From positions 2,354,001 to 2,418,000 of the forward strand of contig OU612068.1 in assembly GCA_914767715.1 (NCBI GenBank): 64,000 bases of DNA, in the 5' to 3' direction. Below, piece by piece: positions 24,001-37,020 of the stretch (position 1 is its first letter; each line of letters begins with the position of its first letter). The notes below the pieces were generated by a model. It saw only the letters and a program-made list of their open reading frames with translations. It did no database searches and was not told the origin of the DNA. Both the position numbers and the translations under genes were made by a program. The stretch is from Membranipora membranacea (Eukaryota > Bryozoa > Gymnolaemata > Cheilostomatida > Membraniporidae).

Positions 24001-27000
24001 TTGAACTATCTGGCTGAGCCCTTGCTTTCATGTACTTTTCAACTATTATGTAAAACATTTTTATTGAGCAACTGATTTTATAGCAAATCTTAAAAATAAC
24101 TGTGACTAGATAGCTCTAAGATTGTTGATATACCTGATCAATATCCTGTTGCATGTTAGATTTCTCGACACTCATTTGATCGAATTGTTTCATAGACTGT
24201 TCTATCTGTTTCTCTAGTGTACTGGCTTCTGTGTGCAGATCTGAGTACTCAGACTTCAATCTGCTCAGCTCCTCCGTCTGATTCTGGTCATGAGAAATAT
24301 GAAATATTAAAGTCTCTGATTGCAGCTAACAGGATTACAGATCTGGGAGGACTCAGCAAGTACATAATAGAAAGAGTAATAACGCAGATGGTATACCAGT
24401 AAATTGTATGAAGGGTACTATCGGGCATATCAACAGCATGTCTTTGTTTTGCAAGTAATTTCCTGCCTAATTAATATAAACCCAAACACCTATACTATAG
24501 AGAAAATGATCTGCAAAGCCTTCGTCAATACTATTGCAATAGGGGTACAACTTAAAGGACTGAAGTAAGATTTAATACTATAATTGCTGCTATTTTAAGC
24601 TCATAATAATGTAATAATGTTAACAGGCTACCTTCTCTAGTCTATCCTGCTGAGCGAGCTCCTCCTTCATATTATTGATATCCTTCTGTTTATCAGTACA
24701 TTTATCTCTCCACTCCTTGATGTCAGAGTCAAGTCGAGATTTCTGATCTTCTAATTCATCCAGCTTCTTCTGAGCCTCACCTGTCAAATACACAGGAAAT
24801 AGATTATACTCAATATATCCGAATAAATACACGAATAAATACACGGATCACATACATCAAACATTTGCCAATCCGCACCAAACATAGGCTTATGCTCATG
24901 ATAATGACATGATCAGCATTAGTTTTGTTTTCTACATGTATCGGTCAATTACCCTCCTAACCAAAGCATTTGAAATGATCTTACTACTGTCCTATGTATG
25001 TATGGAGATGAAGGCATGCAAAGTGGATTTTGATGTGCAAAAGAGAATTTCTTGGGCACCATAACCAGTAACGACCTACTAAATTGAATACAGTGAGAGT
25101 TTAGACTCATCAAACTTACAGAGAGAAAAGCACGACATGACTTACCTCTCTGTCTCTCTAGCTACAATGACTTACCTCTCTGTCTCTCTAGCTACAATGA
25201 CTTACCTCTCTGTCTCTCTAGCTACAATGACTTACCTCTCTGTCTCTCTAGCTACAATGACTTACCTCTCTGTCTCTCTAGCTACAATGACTTACCTCTC
25301 TGTCTCTCTAGCTGCATGGTAGTACTATTTAGAGCTTCATACTCCTTCTGTAGAGTCTGAACTTCTCCCGATCGGATCTTCAGGTCAGCATCCTTCTGCT
25401 GTTTATCTGCTTCAAGCTGAATCTTCCTCCTATATAATAAATATTAATCAATCATCTACCAAGCTGACACACCAAAGTAAACAGGATATCAATTTATATG
25501 TACTAACCAATTGATGTTCTGCCTTTCGATAGAGGGTAGCATCAGCAAGGAAACTTTCAGGTGGAGTTTCTGAAGTTTGCAATTAGTAACCAAAATTTAA
25601 TAAAAATAAAACCAAGAACATAAAATGCAGATTAATGAAGTGCAGAGACTGGAGAAATGCGAGAACAGCGTGAAATAGGACAGAATAACAGACCTACAGA
25701 CAGCTTTTCTATATGAAGATAACCGGTTGAACATGGTAGTGATAATGATTTCACACCAGGCGCTGTAACACTGAAATCTAGTGATTAGGCTGTGAAATTA
25801 GACCCACTCAAAGTGGTCATTGGGAATTAAACAGTAAAATTAGCAAAACCCACAAAAAAAATCACAAAAGAAGAGATATCTACTTACTTCTTAATTTCCT
25901 CAATCTCAGCTTCGATTTGTAGTAACTCTTTTGTCAGTTCTGTGCTGATCTAAAGAAATTATAAAATAACTCATCTTAAAACATACATCATTTAGTAGAA
26001 TATTAGCCTAATTGTATCAAGGTATATATCTCAAGTGTGTATGTATATCTGAAGGGCAAAATAAAATAAGGGTTGTTTAGTTTGTATACGTTTTACATTT
26101 ATGTATGAGTTTGCTTGTTACATTTTAGGATAGAAGAGTTAATATCGGAGCGATACTGTATTCCATGCCCTCTGGCCTGTCCAAATAATATTTTTTTTAG
26201 TATTTTTATGTTGTATATATCTCAAATTCACCAATAATATATCAATAATGTTAAGTTTCTTTTCATACATTCTCAAAGAAATAGCATTATTGGCTATTCA
26301 TTAGAAGGTTATCTACCCATATCGCGCTTATATATAAAACCAAGATGACTAGCCCCTCATAAATCAGGCCTAGCATAGCGTTGAGCAAGACATGACGCTC
26401 TGTTCAAAACGAGCAGAGGACAAAATAGACAATCAACCTTCAAACAACGAGCGGTAACAAATAAACCAACTGTCATCATGCATTTCATCAAACTAGAAGA
26501 GTTATTCCTCCTGGTGGCATCCCTTGCACACAATCATCACACTCATGCATCAGGATCAAAGGGAATCAGCAATGAGAACATATTCTCAGACTATGAGAAC
26601 TGTATCAATCAGAAAGTCAGACTTCTAAACCAGAATCTGGGGAAGCCGACGCCACGAGCTATGCTGGCACAGATGGGAGACGATGTGAAAATGACCTGTG
26701 ATACATGGCAAGTCCATTTCTATTCATGAGAAAAAATTTTGTTTTTTTAAATTCAAGCTCTCCAGCTACTAGGAGCATCAATAAAGTATTAAAACAGAAA
26801 ATCAATGCACAGTACAGGAATCCACTGTGCAGCTTCTTTCAAATCAGAAACTGTTAAAGCTGCCTTGTGTAGGGTGATTTTTGTGGTGTTTGTTTACATG
26901 AAAACAATCCTGCACTCACAGTAACAGGAGCGGCTAATGATGGGAAAAGCTGACAAAACGACAATCAGTATAGTGGGAAACCATTGCTGTGTCTATAAAA

Positions 27001-30000
27001 CACTGAATAATGCTAGCACTAGCCCCTGCCTTCATTTTACCAAATACCGCAGCATCTGGACATCTGGACATCTGGACATCTGGACATCTGGACATCATAC
27101 ATTATCTTATCACTCGGGGAGATAGAAAGTAGAGAGCTTGTAAACAGAATATAAGAGGAGTTCAACATCATGCAGACATGTACGAGCAATGCTAGCTCAG
27201 GCATTTAACACTATGTATGGGGCATCTAGCATCCCAGGTTAAACCAAAATGCCACACTCCGAATTTAGATTTTTAAGTTTTATTTTTGTATATTGAAAAG
27301 GGTTATTCTTCAACCAAGATGCAGTATTTGTTTCAGTTTTATACCCAATTGATTTGCTGGACCGGTCGTGGAGTTGGGACAGTGGCATAGTAGCTTGCCA
27401 CTGGTACCACTGGTACCCAGGTGTATGTTGGCATTACAGGAGAAAGAAGCTACAAAGACATAAGATTAGAACAGCTTTATATAAGGAACATCATAACAGA
27501 CCAAATATATGGCATTCTTTTCTGTTTTAATCAGAAGGTTCTAAAACGTTGATCAAGTCAATAATTAAACTACAACCATCATATTCAGCCTTAGACTTAT
27601 ATAAAAAGCTTACTTTAACTAAGACATGTTAGTTTGACATTGATACCACATTACAGCGATCGGCCTGATGTAGCTTGGAGCGAGATGAATATAGTATGGC
27701 ATAGAGTGAGGCCTGAGATAGGGGAGAGTGAGATCGTGCCAATAGGTAAGGCTGTCCTACAATAAACTCCTCATGTAGTATAGTAGGGAGAAACGTACAA
27801 TTCAACATGAGTTATAAACACATAACTGGCTATAATGTTAGGCCTAGGTAATAACAAGGTGGTGTAATGCATAAACTACAAAACCTGTTTAATACTTTGA
27901 TGTAAAAATAATAACCAATATCAAGGTAAGCTGTTGCACTATATGTTGTTGTCATTTCAGGAGAGTTGAATTTTGAGTTGGATTATGACAACAGCTTGCT
28001 AATAGTGAACGCAGGAGAGCAGCATGGTGCCCATTATCTCTGTCTACACAGAGGTCTGGTACAGTCAGCTTATTATCTGGAGGTCAACAAACAAGAGAGA
28101 AAGAAACTGGTGAGTAAAGGGAGCCTGTTGGCTGTGATTGGTGTCAGCATATCTGAACACAGACCACCTATATATCAGTAGTGGTCGGGATGGAGGCCTT
28201 CATTGAGTTTGTGTCCCATCTTGCAGGTTGTAAGGTTTGGATATGGCATCAACAATGTATTGCTGCAGTGAACAAGCTTACCACACAGGGTATGAACATT
28301 GTTCAACTTTTAGCCTTTATATTTTTAGAGAGCTAAGCAGGGAAAGATTTCTCGCCCATCAAGAAACATAGAGTTGAGTGATAGAAACCTGAGAGTATTC
28401 ACCAGCTGGGAGGAGTGGACAGAGTGTAGTACTTGTGGTAAAGTAGGACTGAGGAGAAGGACTGGAATCTGTACAGTACAGGTTGAGTGATAGTCACAGT
28501 ACTAACTATCTCATCACAACAGTAATTCTTTCAACTTTCACTGTTTCATTGCACGGTACAACAGATATTTCTACACATTAATAGTTTTATTCTTTCTAGA
28601 AAATGAGACTGGGACAAAGAAATGAGCCAGTGAACATAAGAGCATTAGATATATTTGTGAGTGGGCTGCCGTGTAGGTCTACTTCCATCGGGCAACTGGC
28701 CTCAAAGATACCAGTGAGTAATTATATATACAGTATTGAGTAATGAAATGATTGGTAATTGGAAAACATCAACCTATTTCCAGACTTCAGATCAGTTTCC
28801 ATATCTAACGTACAAATGAAAGCTAGATTGACAAGCCGCATTTTTTGTGCCAGGTCATCAAAAAGCGTAAGAGTGAGATACTAGTAGACTACTGCTATCA
28901 GAGTTGTCCTACCAGGGCACCTATCCGTAATGTCACAGATAAGTTTGGTACTGTCATAGAGAGGATAGAAGATGAGAATATATACTCTATACATGAGTCT
29001 AGACCAGAGCTACCACCTCTAGTACATAGAGAGACTCACTACCTACCACCGGGGTCCGGTATCAACTTCACATGCCCCAAGTATGCGTACTAATGTGATA
29101 TTCAAATCAACTCTCAGCAAATGAATCCAATGTGTCAGTCATGTATTAAATGTAAATATACATTATACATCAATAACAAGTGATGATCTGAGTATAGAAA
29201 AATGAGTATCACTTGAGATTCTGTATGTATCTTTGTATCCTCAGAGAGAAACTAAACAAGAAGCACTCGGGTATGAGTATACGCTGGGAGAATGGGTCTA
29301 AGGCTATACATCCCATGTCTATGAGACAGATGACAAGAGGCAGAGTGTATATCGATTCATCAAACAGACTTCATTTCAGAATTGTGAGACCAGCTGACAG
29401 TCAATATTACAGGTACAATTATTTTGGAATTTTGTAAGAGTTGTCTGCTTTTCTCAACAACTACATTGTGGACGCAACTCTAAACTTAAACCTTTATGAT
29501 AAATCTTTCATATGAAACTAGGCTACCAGGGAGTTTGGGATGCCATACTTCCCAAACTCCTTCATGACACACCCTTGTAACGCTTCAAAGCAGAAAAAAT
29601 GTTCTCCAATCGTAAAATATCAGAGAGCCAAAAGAACAGCCTGCACTAACCACTAACACCAATGTATATTATTCTTCAGCTGTTGGCAGAGTGGATGGTT
29701 AGTAGCTGTATTCAGAATTGTATGTAAGAAGTCAGCTGTAGCCAATAATATGATACCTGATATCATGTTCGCTGTAGGAGTTGTGCTCGCTATACTGACT
29801 GTTTTCTGTCTGGCTTACCAGATGTGGAAAACCAGCAGAGACAGACGATATAAATAATACATCCAATACAGAAACGTCATCCATCAACTCAACTGATGAA
29901 TTCAATGCGTTCAATTATTAAATAAATTAAGCTTGTGATCAAAATTAAAAACATTGAAAGTTTGTTAATCCCTGTTGTCACGATAAAAATAAAATCAGTA

Positions 30001-33000
30001 TTGCGTCTGAGCACTTAGACTGACTGACATACTGTGGATGAGACTTACTGGTTTATCTACTGACGAGGTTCTCATACTGGGTGGTATCATCTCAGCTGAC
30101 AGCTGGGCAGGTGGATCTCTACCTCTCACTGACTTCTCCTCTATGAGCCAACAACACAACGCAAACTGCTCCTTATTCAGGTAACCTGTACTGTTCATGT
30201 CACACAGACCCCTGAAGGTAAACACATACACGGTACTGTCATTATATTAGCATTACTAATTCATGTATGTGAAGCACAGCCAAATCAAGTTAGTCTAGAA
30301 AATAAGAGAATTCGACAAAACTACTGACAACGACCACCTCTTAGTACACAGAGTTGAAATATTTTGTTGTCAGTATTTTGGGCATTAAATGACTCATAGT
30401 TCATATCTGCCTGTTGGGCCTGAGATAGATGAGTTATCCTATTCGAAACTTGTGTTCACCAGAATTCCACAGTTGCTATATGGCCGGACATTTATCATGA
30501 AGTGGGTAATTAGTTGAGCTCTTACCATATACCAGCAAGCACTTGTTGATTCAGCCCACTTTGTATAAGTACATCCCTGATCTCAGCACCATTCACCATC
30601 CCATCCATATCTGTGTCTAACTGAGAGAACTTGTAATCAGATGCCATCTGAGATTGTTGTGACACCACCCACGCTACCTGTAAACAAGTTATCAGAGCTT
30701 AGTATCGCTTACCTAATCACATATACTAACGTCATGTTTGACATTGAATAAGCTTATTATGATACACACACATACAAGTACATAAACTGAGCCTAAATAA
30801 TTGACCTAACAGCAAACTGTCAATTCTTTGCACAATAATCAGTAGAAATTATCATCTCTTGTAATCGCAGAAGGTTCAGTTAAAGGTAAGTATCTTCATA
30901 AACATCACATAGTCCATAGATTAATAAACAATCACACATAACATCTTAGTGTCACTGCTAAAAGCAAATTGCAAGTTCAAGCAATCACAATTATAACCAT
31001 CCACCAGAATTGTGTTAGATCAATGTATGATTTCACGACTTTGAACCACTTGAGAATTGTGGCACTGAAACTCTTCTCGATGAATGGAGACCATAAACAC
31101 AAGAGATTCATATGTTTATGCTAGAGACACAATCAAATTTGGAAAATATTTCATTGTCCAAAAATAGGAGTAGCCATAGTCTTTGGCTCATCTTTTTCGG
31201 TATTCAAACCATTAACATTATCAGCAAGTCAATAGTCTGAGTGATATTGTAGAGATCGACGGAGAAATCATTGTGCTGTGAAGAGAAGAGGCTATTTTAT
31301 AAGTGAGTGAGTGAGGACACCACAAATAAGCTATCTTACCTCCTCTGGCTCAGCCGAGCCGACATCCTGAAAGTGCAGCATGTACATTAATATAAGCATC
31401 GCATAAACAACATCATGCATAAGCTGAGTAACCAGCTGACCGCACTCATGTACATGCTTTTCTTAGCGGCACATGCCCTAAATTATGTTCCGCATACCAA
31501 TTCTTAACGCACACCCATGCAGCTAGCATTCCATAGTAAAATGATAATTTACAACATAGTTTCAAGCCATATCGTTCCTATCGTTCCTGCAGTGACTGAA
31601 TATCATCAAGGCATGTTGGTAGGCACAGCTGCAGATCGAGTATATATGACAGAGGTTTGTTGACATGCACTTCATACACACTTGTACATTACTTACATTC
31701 TGTCCGACTACTGAGCTCGGAGGGGAACTCCAGTTTGCAGGTGCTGCTGAACTGACTGGGAAACTAGCAGATGTATCAACACTAGCCTGAGAGCTACCCG
31801 TGTTAAGAGTAGGCATAACAGGGAGGACGGGTACACCCCCTACCGGCACCCTGCTTCTTTGATTAGGCGGTACAAGATCTGCAGGCATGGAAGCTGGTAA
31901 TGGTTTTTTCTCCATACTATGATAGACTAGATGCATGGCCTGTAATCAATAGCATATATCAACTACCAAATAGATAAGATAATCTTCTACTGATAAATAA
32001 CAAACTATGCAACTATTATCTATTGCTCAGCACTCTGTCTTGGACATCGGCTATCTCTGTAGCAACTTCTATAGTCCAAGGTTATGAGATAAAAAATGTT
32101 CAACTGTGGCTAATGCATGTCAGTTTTTATAAACATTATTATTGTTGCTCGTTAAAGAGTAAAAGCCGTTGCATCTGCTTCCTTCCATTGACAAATTCAC
32201 TGCACAAACTCTAGTTAGATACGATGGTAACTTACCACAGCAAACTCTTCCGAGTCAAGCTGGCCATCTTTATCATGATCAGCCAACTCCCAAATCTTAC
32301 CCAGCAAGTCGACGGGAAGATTTGAATTTATTAGCACCTGAAAAAAAGAGCAGCGGGAATCAGTGTGAGCTCATTGAAGGAGAGCATCTACTTTTACAAA
32401 CACCTGCTACACACACCTAAAGGTAAACTGGTTATTTTGAGAAACACGTACATGTGCATCATATCATCCTGCGTTGTCAAGTCTAATAATAAAGTAACCA
32501 GTAATGTAGTGCACAACATGTCTTCTCAAACTTTCTTTAACTAATTACTAGTCTTAGTATATGTATTATACAATCAACCAGTATGAATCATCATTAGTGA
32601 CCTACATAGTGACCTACATTTGAGCATTAAAAAATCTCATATCGCAGTCTTTGAGAACTCGGATGTCAACCACCTATTCTCTGGAGAGTATAGTCTCATA
32701 CTACTAGCCCACTCACTAAGATAAGACAAGAGAATCGCAGCTTTATCCAAAACTAATTACTAAAAAAATCTGAATACAGGACCACGTATTTGTGTAATAA
32801 GTTAAGTGAAGTTGTATTACCGGTTTGACTTTATCACCAGGAAGTTTTCCATTGGATGGTTGGAGACTTTGGAATATTCCATCATATCTTGTCTTCTCAT
32901 TCACCTGGAAACGACACAGTAAGAGGTCATATACAGGACTATACAGAACTGTTATCAGTCATTATAAACATAATACTATTTCGTCAGGCTTACTGGCGAA

Positions 33001-36000
33001 CAAATAAATAATGGAGAGGTATCCTCACATCTAAGTGAGCAGACCACCATATGATTACACTATCAGTGTATTACTTACAGTCACCCTCCAGTTAGAGGAG
33101 TCAGCAGAAGGTGCTGATGTTTTGGGCGGCAGCGGTCCCTGTAGGTAAAAATAGGGAAATTATTTATTAGCTACATGATTGTTTCATGAAATAAAATTGT
33201 GCTGCTATAAATAACTTGTTTATCTTCTAGCATGAAAACGTATGGCCCTACCATTATTACTTCCCACCATGTCATTATTGATGGAGTTCATGAACCCAAA
33301 ACTAGTGCACATTTTAGTTTCAATCAGTGCATACTTGTTATGATCCTATGCATGACAGTTTTGAATTAAACAAACAGAGCCATTAACTTTCAGTTCAGCA
33401 GATAATGAGACAGTGTGTCAATGGTAAACTCACTAGATTTGGAGGCGGTGTTGAGGATGCTAGGTTACCAAGTGTTGCCTCTTGACCGCTCTGTACCAAA
33501 GAAATTAGCTTTATTGCACAGAAGAATCCCTGTCTATCCAAATATCCCTTAGCACCTGTGTCGGACAACTCCCAGACCTACAGGAAATATATAACTAATA
33601 ATAATAAATAGTATATATATATAATCAACATATGAGAAGGATGGTAAGCAAAAAAGGCTGAGCACTGCCAGGAAATTGGTGCTGCAGGAGTTGTGGGTCC
33701 ATGTCACACTAGGGGTAATATCTAGGCTGATGGTTCTAGCCCCCTCAGGTGAATCTATTCTAATTATATCATTACATAATGCAATCTCTAAAAGTCCCTC
33801 TTGAGGAGGGAAAATTTGCCAATGCTCATGCTAGGCCCCAATGATCACAAATTGAGTAGTATGATTTAATGTATCAACGTCTCTACTAACGCCACACATA
33901 AGATAACTTTTTAGGTCCTGAGAGTGAAATTTATAATTTCTGTTTATTCATTACATAAGACTTTCTTTTGATGTGGCATTACGAAAATGTCAATCTGAGT
34001 CACTAAATATTTTACAGAAAACTCTTACAAGGCAATCTTATCATATAGAACATGTACCATGGAACACATCAGTCTGGCAAAATATACCAAGAGTATGTCA
34101 AAATGAGTAATAATTAACGATGCAGACCAAGACATGATATCACTTCTACACTCTTATTTGATGACATTGTAACAAGGTGCAATCTGCGCATAGAAAACAG
34201 CAAAATCACTCATGCACACAGCATACATTGCAGCGACAACACTCACGCACACAACAGGATTCAAGCTAAATTCAGCTGAATCAATAATGGGAACTGACCT
34301 TTGATAGTATAACATCACTGAGTCCTGACTTTTTGAGAAATGTGGCTGCATCTATTGCTGGCAGGGATCCAATCCTTTTTGCATCAGCCTAAAATGTCAT
34401 ATTATTAGATTTTGAATGATATTTGTACCGACATGATTGACAACAATGTGTGAAATTAATTATGGCAGGAGTTTCGTTATTTATTTATAGATTTATCAAT
34501 TCATAGCCTGCAAATTTTTGTAGGCCCTGTATTCAAAAATCTTTCTGGTTGAGCTTGGCACAAGCAAGTAATATTCGAATAAGTGATGGCAAGTTGTCAG
34601 ATTTTGGCGAGGCAGGACGAGACCGCAACAAGATTTGAGACATATATCGATGCCGATAAAATTGGAAAACTGCCACTTTATTGGCATCTGGAAATTGAAT
34701 ATGACACAGAACTGACTTTAGTTATTTTGATATTACATCATTCTGGTCTTCTGAACAAACATAATTTTTTGGAAGATCAATGGCCACAATAATACATCAT
34801 AATACAGTATAGTTAGGTGCTGACTGTACGTATGGCCCATTGGGTAATCATTATATCAATGTTTATAATGAACAAGTCTCGACATGACTTGTGCAGGTCT
34901 CGACGAGACAGTGTCACAAGTCTCATGAAACCGGGACCGAGACATTGTCATCACTAACTAGAATGCAGTGATACTTACCAACAACCAATAATCTTCATAG
35001 GTGGATAGATGAGGCCCTGCAAGCTACAATAAAAACAATACTTGATTAAAAATGTAACTAACTTTCGGCGCAGAGTTAGGGTGAACAAACATCGGGTACC
35101 GATTAAGGATGTTGAGATTAACAAATTTGCCATACCAAAAAGTTATTGCAGCTGAACTTTGTTTCACCGTATTAACTCTTTGTTTTTGTAATACTATTAT
35201 TAAAGTAGAAGCACTAAATTTGGTACCTTCATGCATCAAAATATATTTGCTGATAGGCTACATGACCTGATTAAAACTACGAAATCACATATTAGACTAT
35301 GGATAGCAACTCATTGTTCTTATTCCTACATTAATCGAGCGAAGAATGTTTTGTCTTATATGGGAGGAGGGTAGTGGTATGAGACCGTACTCTCAAGAAC
35401 AGGTGATTGACATGCATGTATGATATTTGTTTATCTTCACCTGCCACTATGACATTATGCCTACAAGGCATGCGACAAGATTGATCAATATTTCCTTAAG
35501 AAAACCTAGAGATGATTGCAATAGCTATACTGTACAGTATAATCCTTGGAAGTCAGGAGGTGGGCGGGGAATTAATCAACATTCTTCTTGATAATAAGAA
35601 AAACAGTCGGAGCATGGGGTAAAGTCGAGCGCATGGACAGCGCAGACCAGTTAAAGGCCTATAGGTAATCAAAAGGTTCCAGACTTGAAAATAGAGAGTT
35701 ATGAGAAGGTTGAGGAAAGATAATGAGTCTGACACTGACAGAAGAAAAATATTTATAGATGGTTGGTGATACATCATCCACTCCAGGCCCAGGGAGATGT
35801 TCCCTGATGCACCACCAGGCCAATTATCTCTCTCAGCACTCATTGCATCCATGCATACAAAGTACGGATTATCAGCACGGCACTTTAAAATACTAATTAT
35901 TTTGTCATATATAGGCTTAACTTGGGTCCAATAATTCATATTTTATGAAGATGAATAGACTAGTAAGTTCAGTAGGAGAGATAGATAGATTAGATGAAGA

Positions 36001-36195
36001 AGGAAGAGATGAGATTTCTCTGCATACCCATTTCTTATTTGAGCAGATATGCAAAACTTAGGAGCAATATGAATGCTGATTTCTACTACTCTTTTGGCGC
36101 TGATAAGTTCATCTCGAGGGCTCACAGTAGGACATTAGGGTTAAATTGGAGGAAAAATTAATAATTACCTGTTCAGCGGAAGTAACAATCGCCAT
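21072..36195 (-). CDS. EPS15: EPS15-type endocytic adaptor (three EH domains, coiled coil, DPF repeats, UIM)
   Basis: Clathrin-endocytosis adaptor. Exons in order: 36195-36169, 35023-34979, 34388-34299, 33577-33434, 33138-33079, 32904-32821, 32337-32236, 31939-31697, 31366-31340, 30677-30526, 30211-30049, 25949-25888, 25429-25296, 24780-24632, 24283-24134, 23867-23241, 22879-22709, 22379-22133, 21829-21642 and 21224-21072 (1005 aa). EH1 is at about 10-105, EH2 at 125-215 (EF loop [13 protein letters not shown]) and EH3 at 275-370. EH domains bind NPF peptides. A coiled coil spans about 380-560. Residues 590-955 carry 19 DPF motifs plus one DLF, the AP-2-binding signature, and a proline-rich [14 protein letters not shown]. 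The C-terminus [14 protein letters not shown] is a UIM. The first UIM of vertebrate EPS15 is degenerate here. The 4.1-kb intron 25950-30048 contains a FAM187-type gene on the other strand. EPS15L1 would look alike; one ancestral gene probably serves for both. Confidence 0.93.
22928..23019. repeat. Foldback, TTTGATCCA/GATCCAGTTTG family
   Basis: The arms GATCCAGTTTGCCTG (22928-22942) and CAGGCAAACTGGATC (23005-23019) are perfect complements. An inner CCACTGG/CCAGTGG pair extends the fold. It lies in the EPS15 intron between exons 23867-23241 and 22879-22709. Confidence 0.65.
25141..25320. repeat. 30-bp tandem repeat x6 that copies an EPS15 5' splice site
   Basis: Six consecutive 30-bp units start at 25141, 25171, 25201, 25231, 25261 and 25291. 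The first five are identical, and the sixth diverges only at its last bases, where it becomes exon. On the minus strand each unit contains AGAGAGACAGAG followed by AG|GTAAGT. So the donor of exon 25429-25296 and its last exonic bases are repeated. Only the donor at 25290-25295, next to the exon, keeps the frame with exon 24780-24632. Use of the next copy would read into TAG. Confidence 0.9.
26478..29857 (+). CDS. FAM187-type Ig-domain single-pass membrane protein, nested in an EPS15 intron
   Basis: The exons are 26478-26707, 27657-27745, 27961-28109, 28329-28481, 28600-28713, 28854-29080, 29245-29412 and 29680-29857. They close into 435 codons, near the size of vertebrate FAM187A. The N-terminus is a probable signal peptide ([20 protein letters not shown]). 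A first Ig-like unit runs from MTCDTC through [13 protein letters not shown] to [10 protein letters not shown] Trp/Cys-rich segment, [19 protein letters not shown], resembles FAM187's thrombospondin-like stretch. A second Ig-like unit has [16 protein letters not shown] and DSQYYSCW. A transmembrane helix spans about 405-425, followed by a short basic tail (KTSRDRRYK). The ligand and function are unknown. It is transcribed opposite to its host gene. Intron 1 must start with GC (TG|GCAAGT) to keep the frame. The family call rests on remembered motif order. Confidence 0.8.
27053..27092 (+). repeat. (CATCTGGA)5 microsatellite
   Basis: Five tandem 8-bp units lie in intron 1 of the FAM187-type gene. 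Confidence 0.85.
29921..29926 (+). terminator. Candidate poly(A) signal of the FAM187-type gene
   Basis: AATAAA lies 64 bases after the stop at 29857 and about 120 bases before the convergent EPS15 exon 30049-30211. It is well placed for a short 3' UTR. No transcript evidence is available. Confidence 0.5.
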
Positions 36196-37020
36196 GACTG
36201 CCTCTCACTGAATATTTTCTGCATGATGATTGGTGGACAAGAAGGAACTGTAGAGAATGAATATATTGAGGAACTACTTTATTTTTTGAAAATTGAAATA
36301 GTGTTTTCAGCAGACTTGGAGCTCCCAATCTGTTATAAATAACTGTCATTAGACACTTAGAGTCAACATCATATCTTGGTTTTATTTCTGTTTCTTTTGA
36401 AACAACTTTGATCCAGTGATATTTTTCAACCATGTAGGTCAATGTCGGAGCAAAATATGTGTTACAAGTCTGTTATCATTTGAGAGGAAATTGTGAGCAA
36501 GGCAGAGCTAATATATCAATAGAGCTTCGAAACTGGGGCGTGGTCTGGGCGTGTACTATATTATGACCTGAAAAAATAGCACTGTACACTAACTAATGGC
36601 AAAATATGACTCGCTTAGCAAATCTGGTGTATGTAATGTTATCTATAGAAAATTTAACTATAAAGACAATCTGATTCTAACTACAACAATGTGAGCAAGG
36701 AGTTGGATGAGTTGATGTGAGTGCAATGGTGTTTGTTTCAGATGACAAAGTTATTTAGGCAAGAAGTACATGCTAATACCATAGTAGTAAGAAAGATGAA
36801 AAGTGAGGAGTTATTTTGATTTATTAAGAGGGACTCTCACGGTGTAATTCCGTCACATCCAGTCTGCTGGAACAGGGAGGTTGGAAGCACAACTTTCTGT
36901 AGTACAGTTGAATCAACTCCAGTTGTTTAGGCCTTGACCACTCGGGCATTCAACCACTGGACTTGCACCAAATACAGATGGCCTGTGGTTGGAAGATAGT
37001 CTAGAGCTGCACATGACCAG
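36196..37020. other. EPS15 5' flank
   Basis: The promoter and 5' UTR of EPS15 should lie here, reading leftward. I see no confident core element. The stretch up to 37020 is otherwise featureless. Confidence 0.35.

Noticed and set aside
25141-25320. CRISPR-like array (regular 30-bp repeats)
   Set aside because: There are no spacers. The units are contiguous, lie at an exon border and belong to an animal gene.
35553-35939. 128-codon minus-strand open frame in the first EPS15 intron
   Set aside because: It has no domain. Its leading part looks protein-like, but the phase-0 join of EPS15 exons 36195-36169 and 35023-34979 is exact without it.
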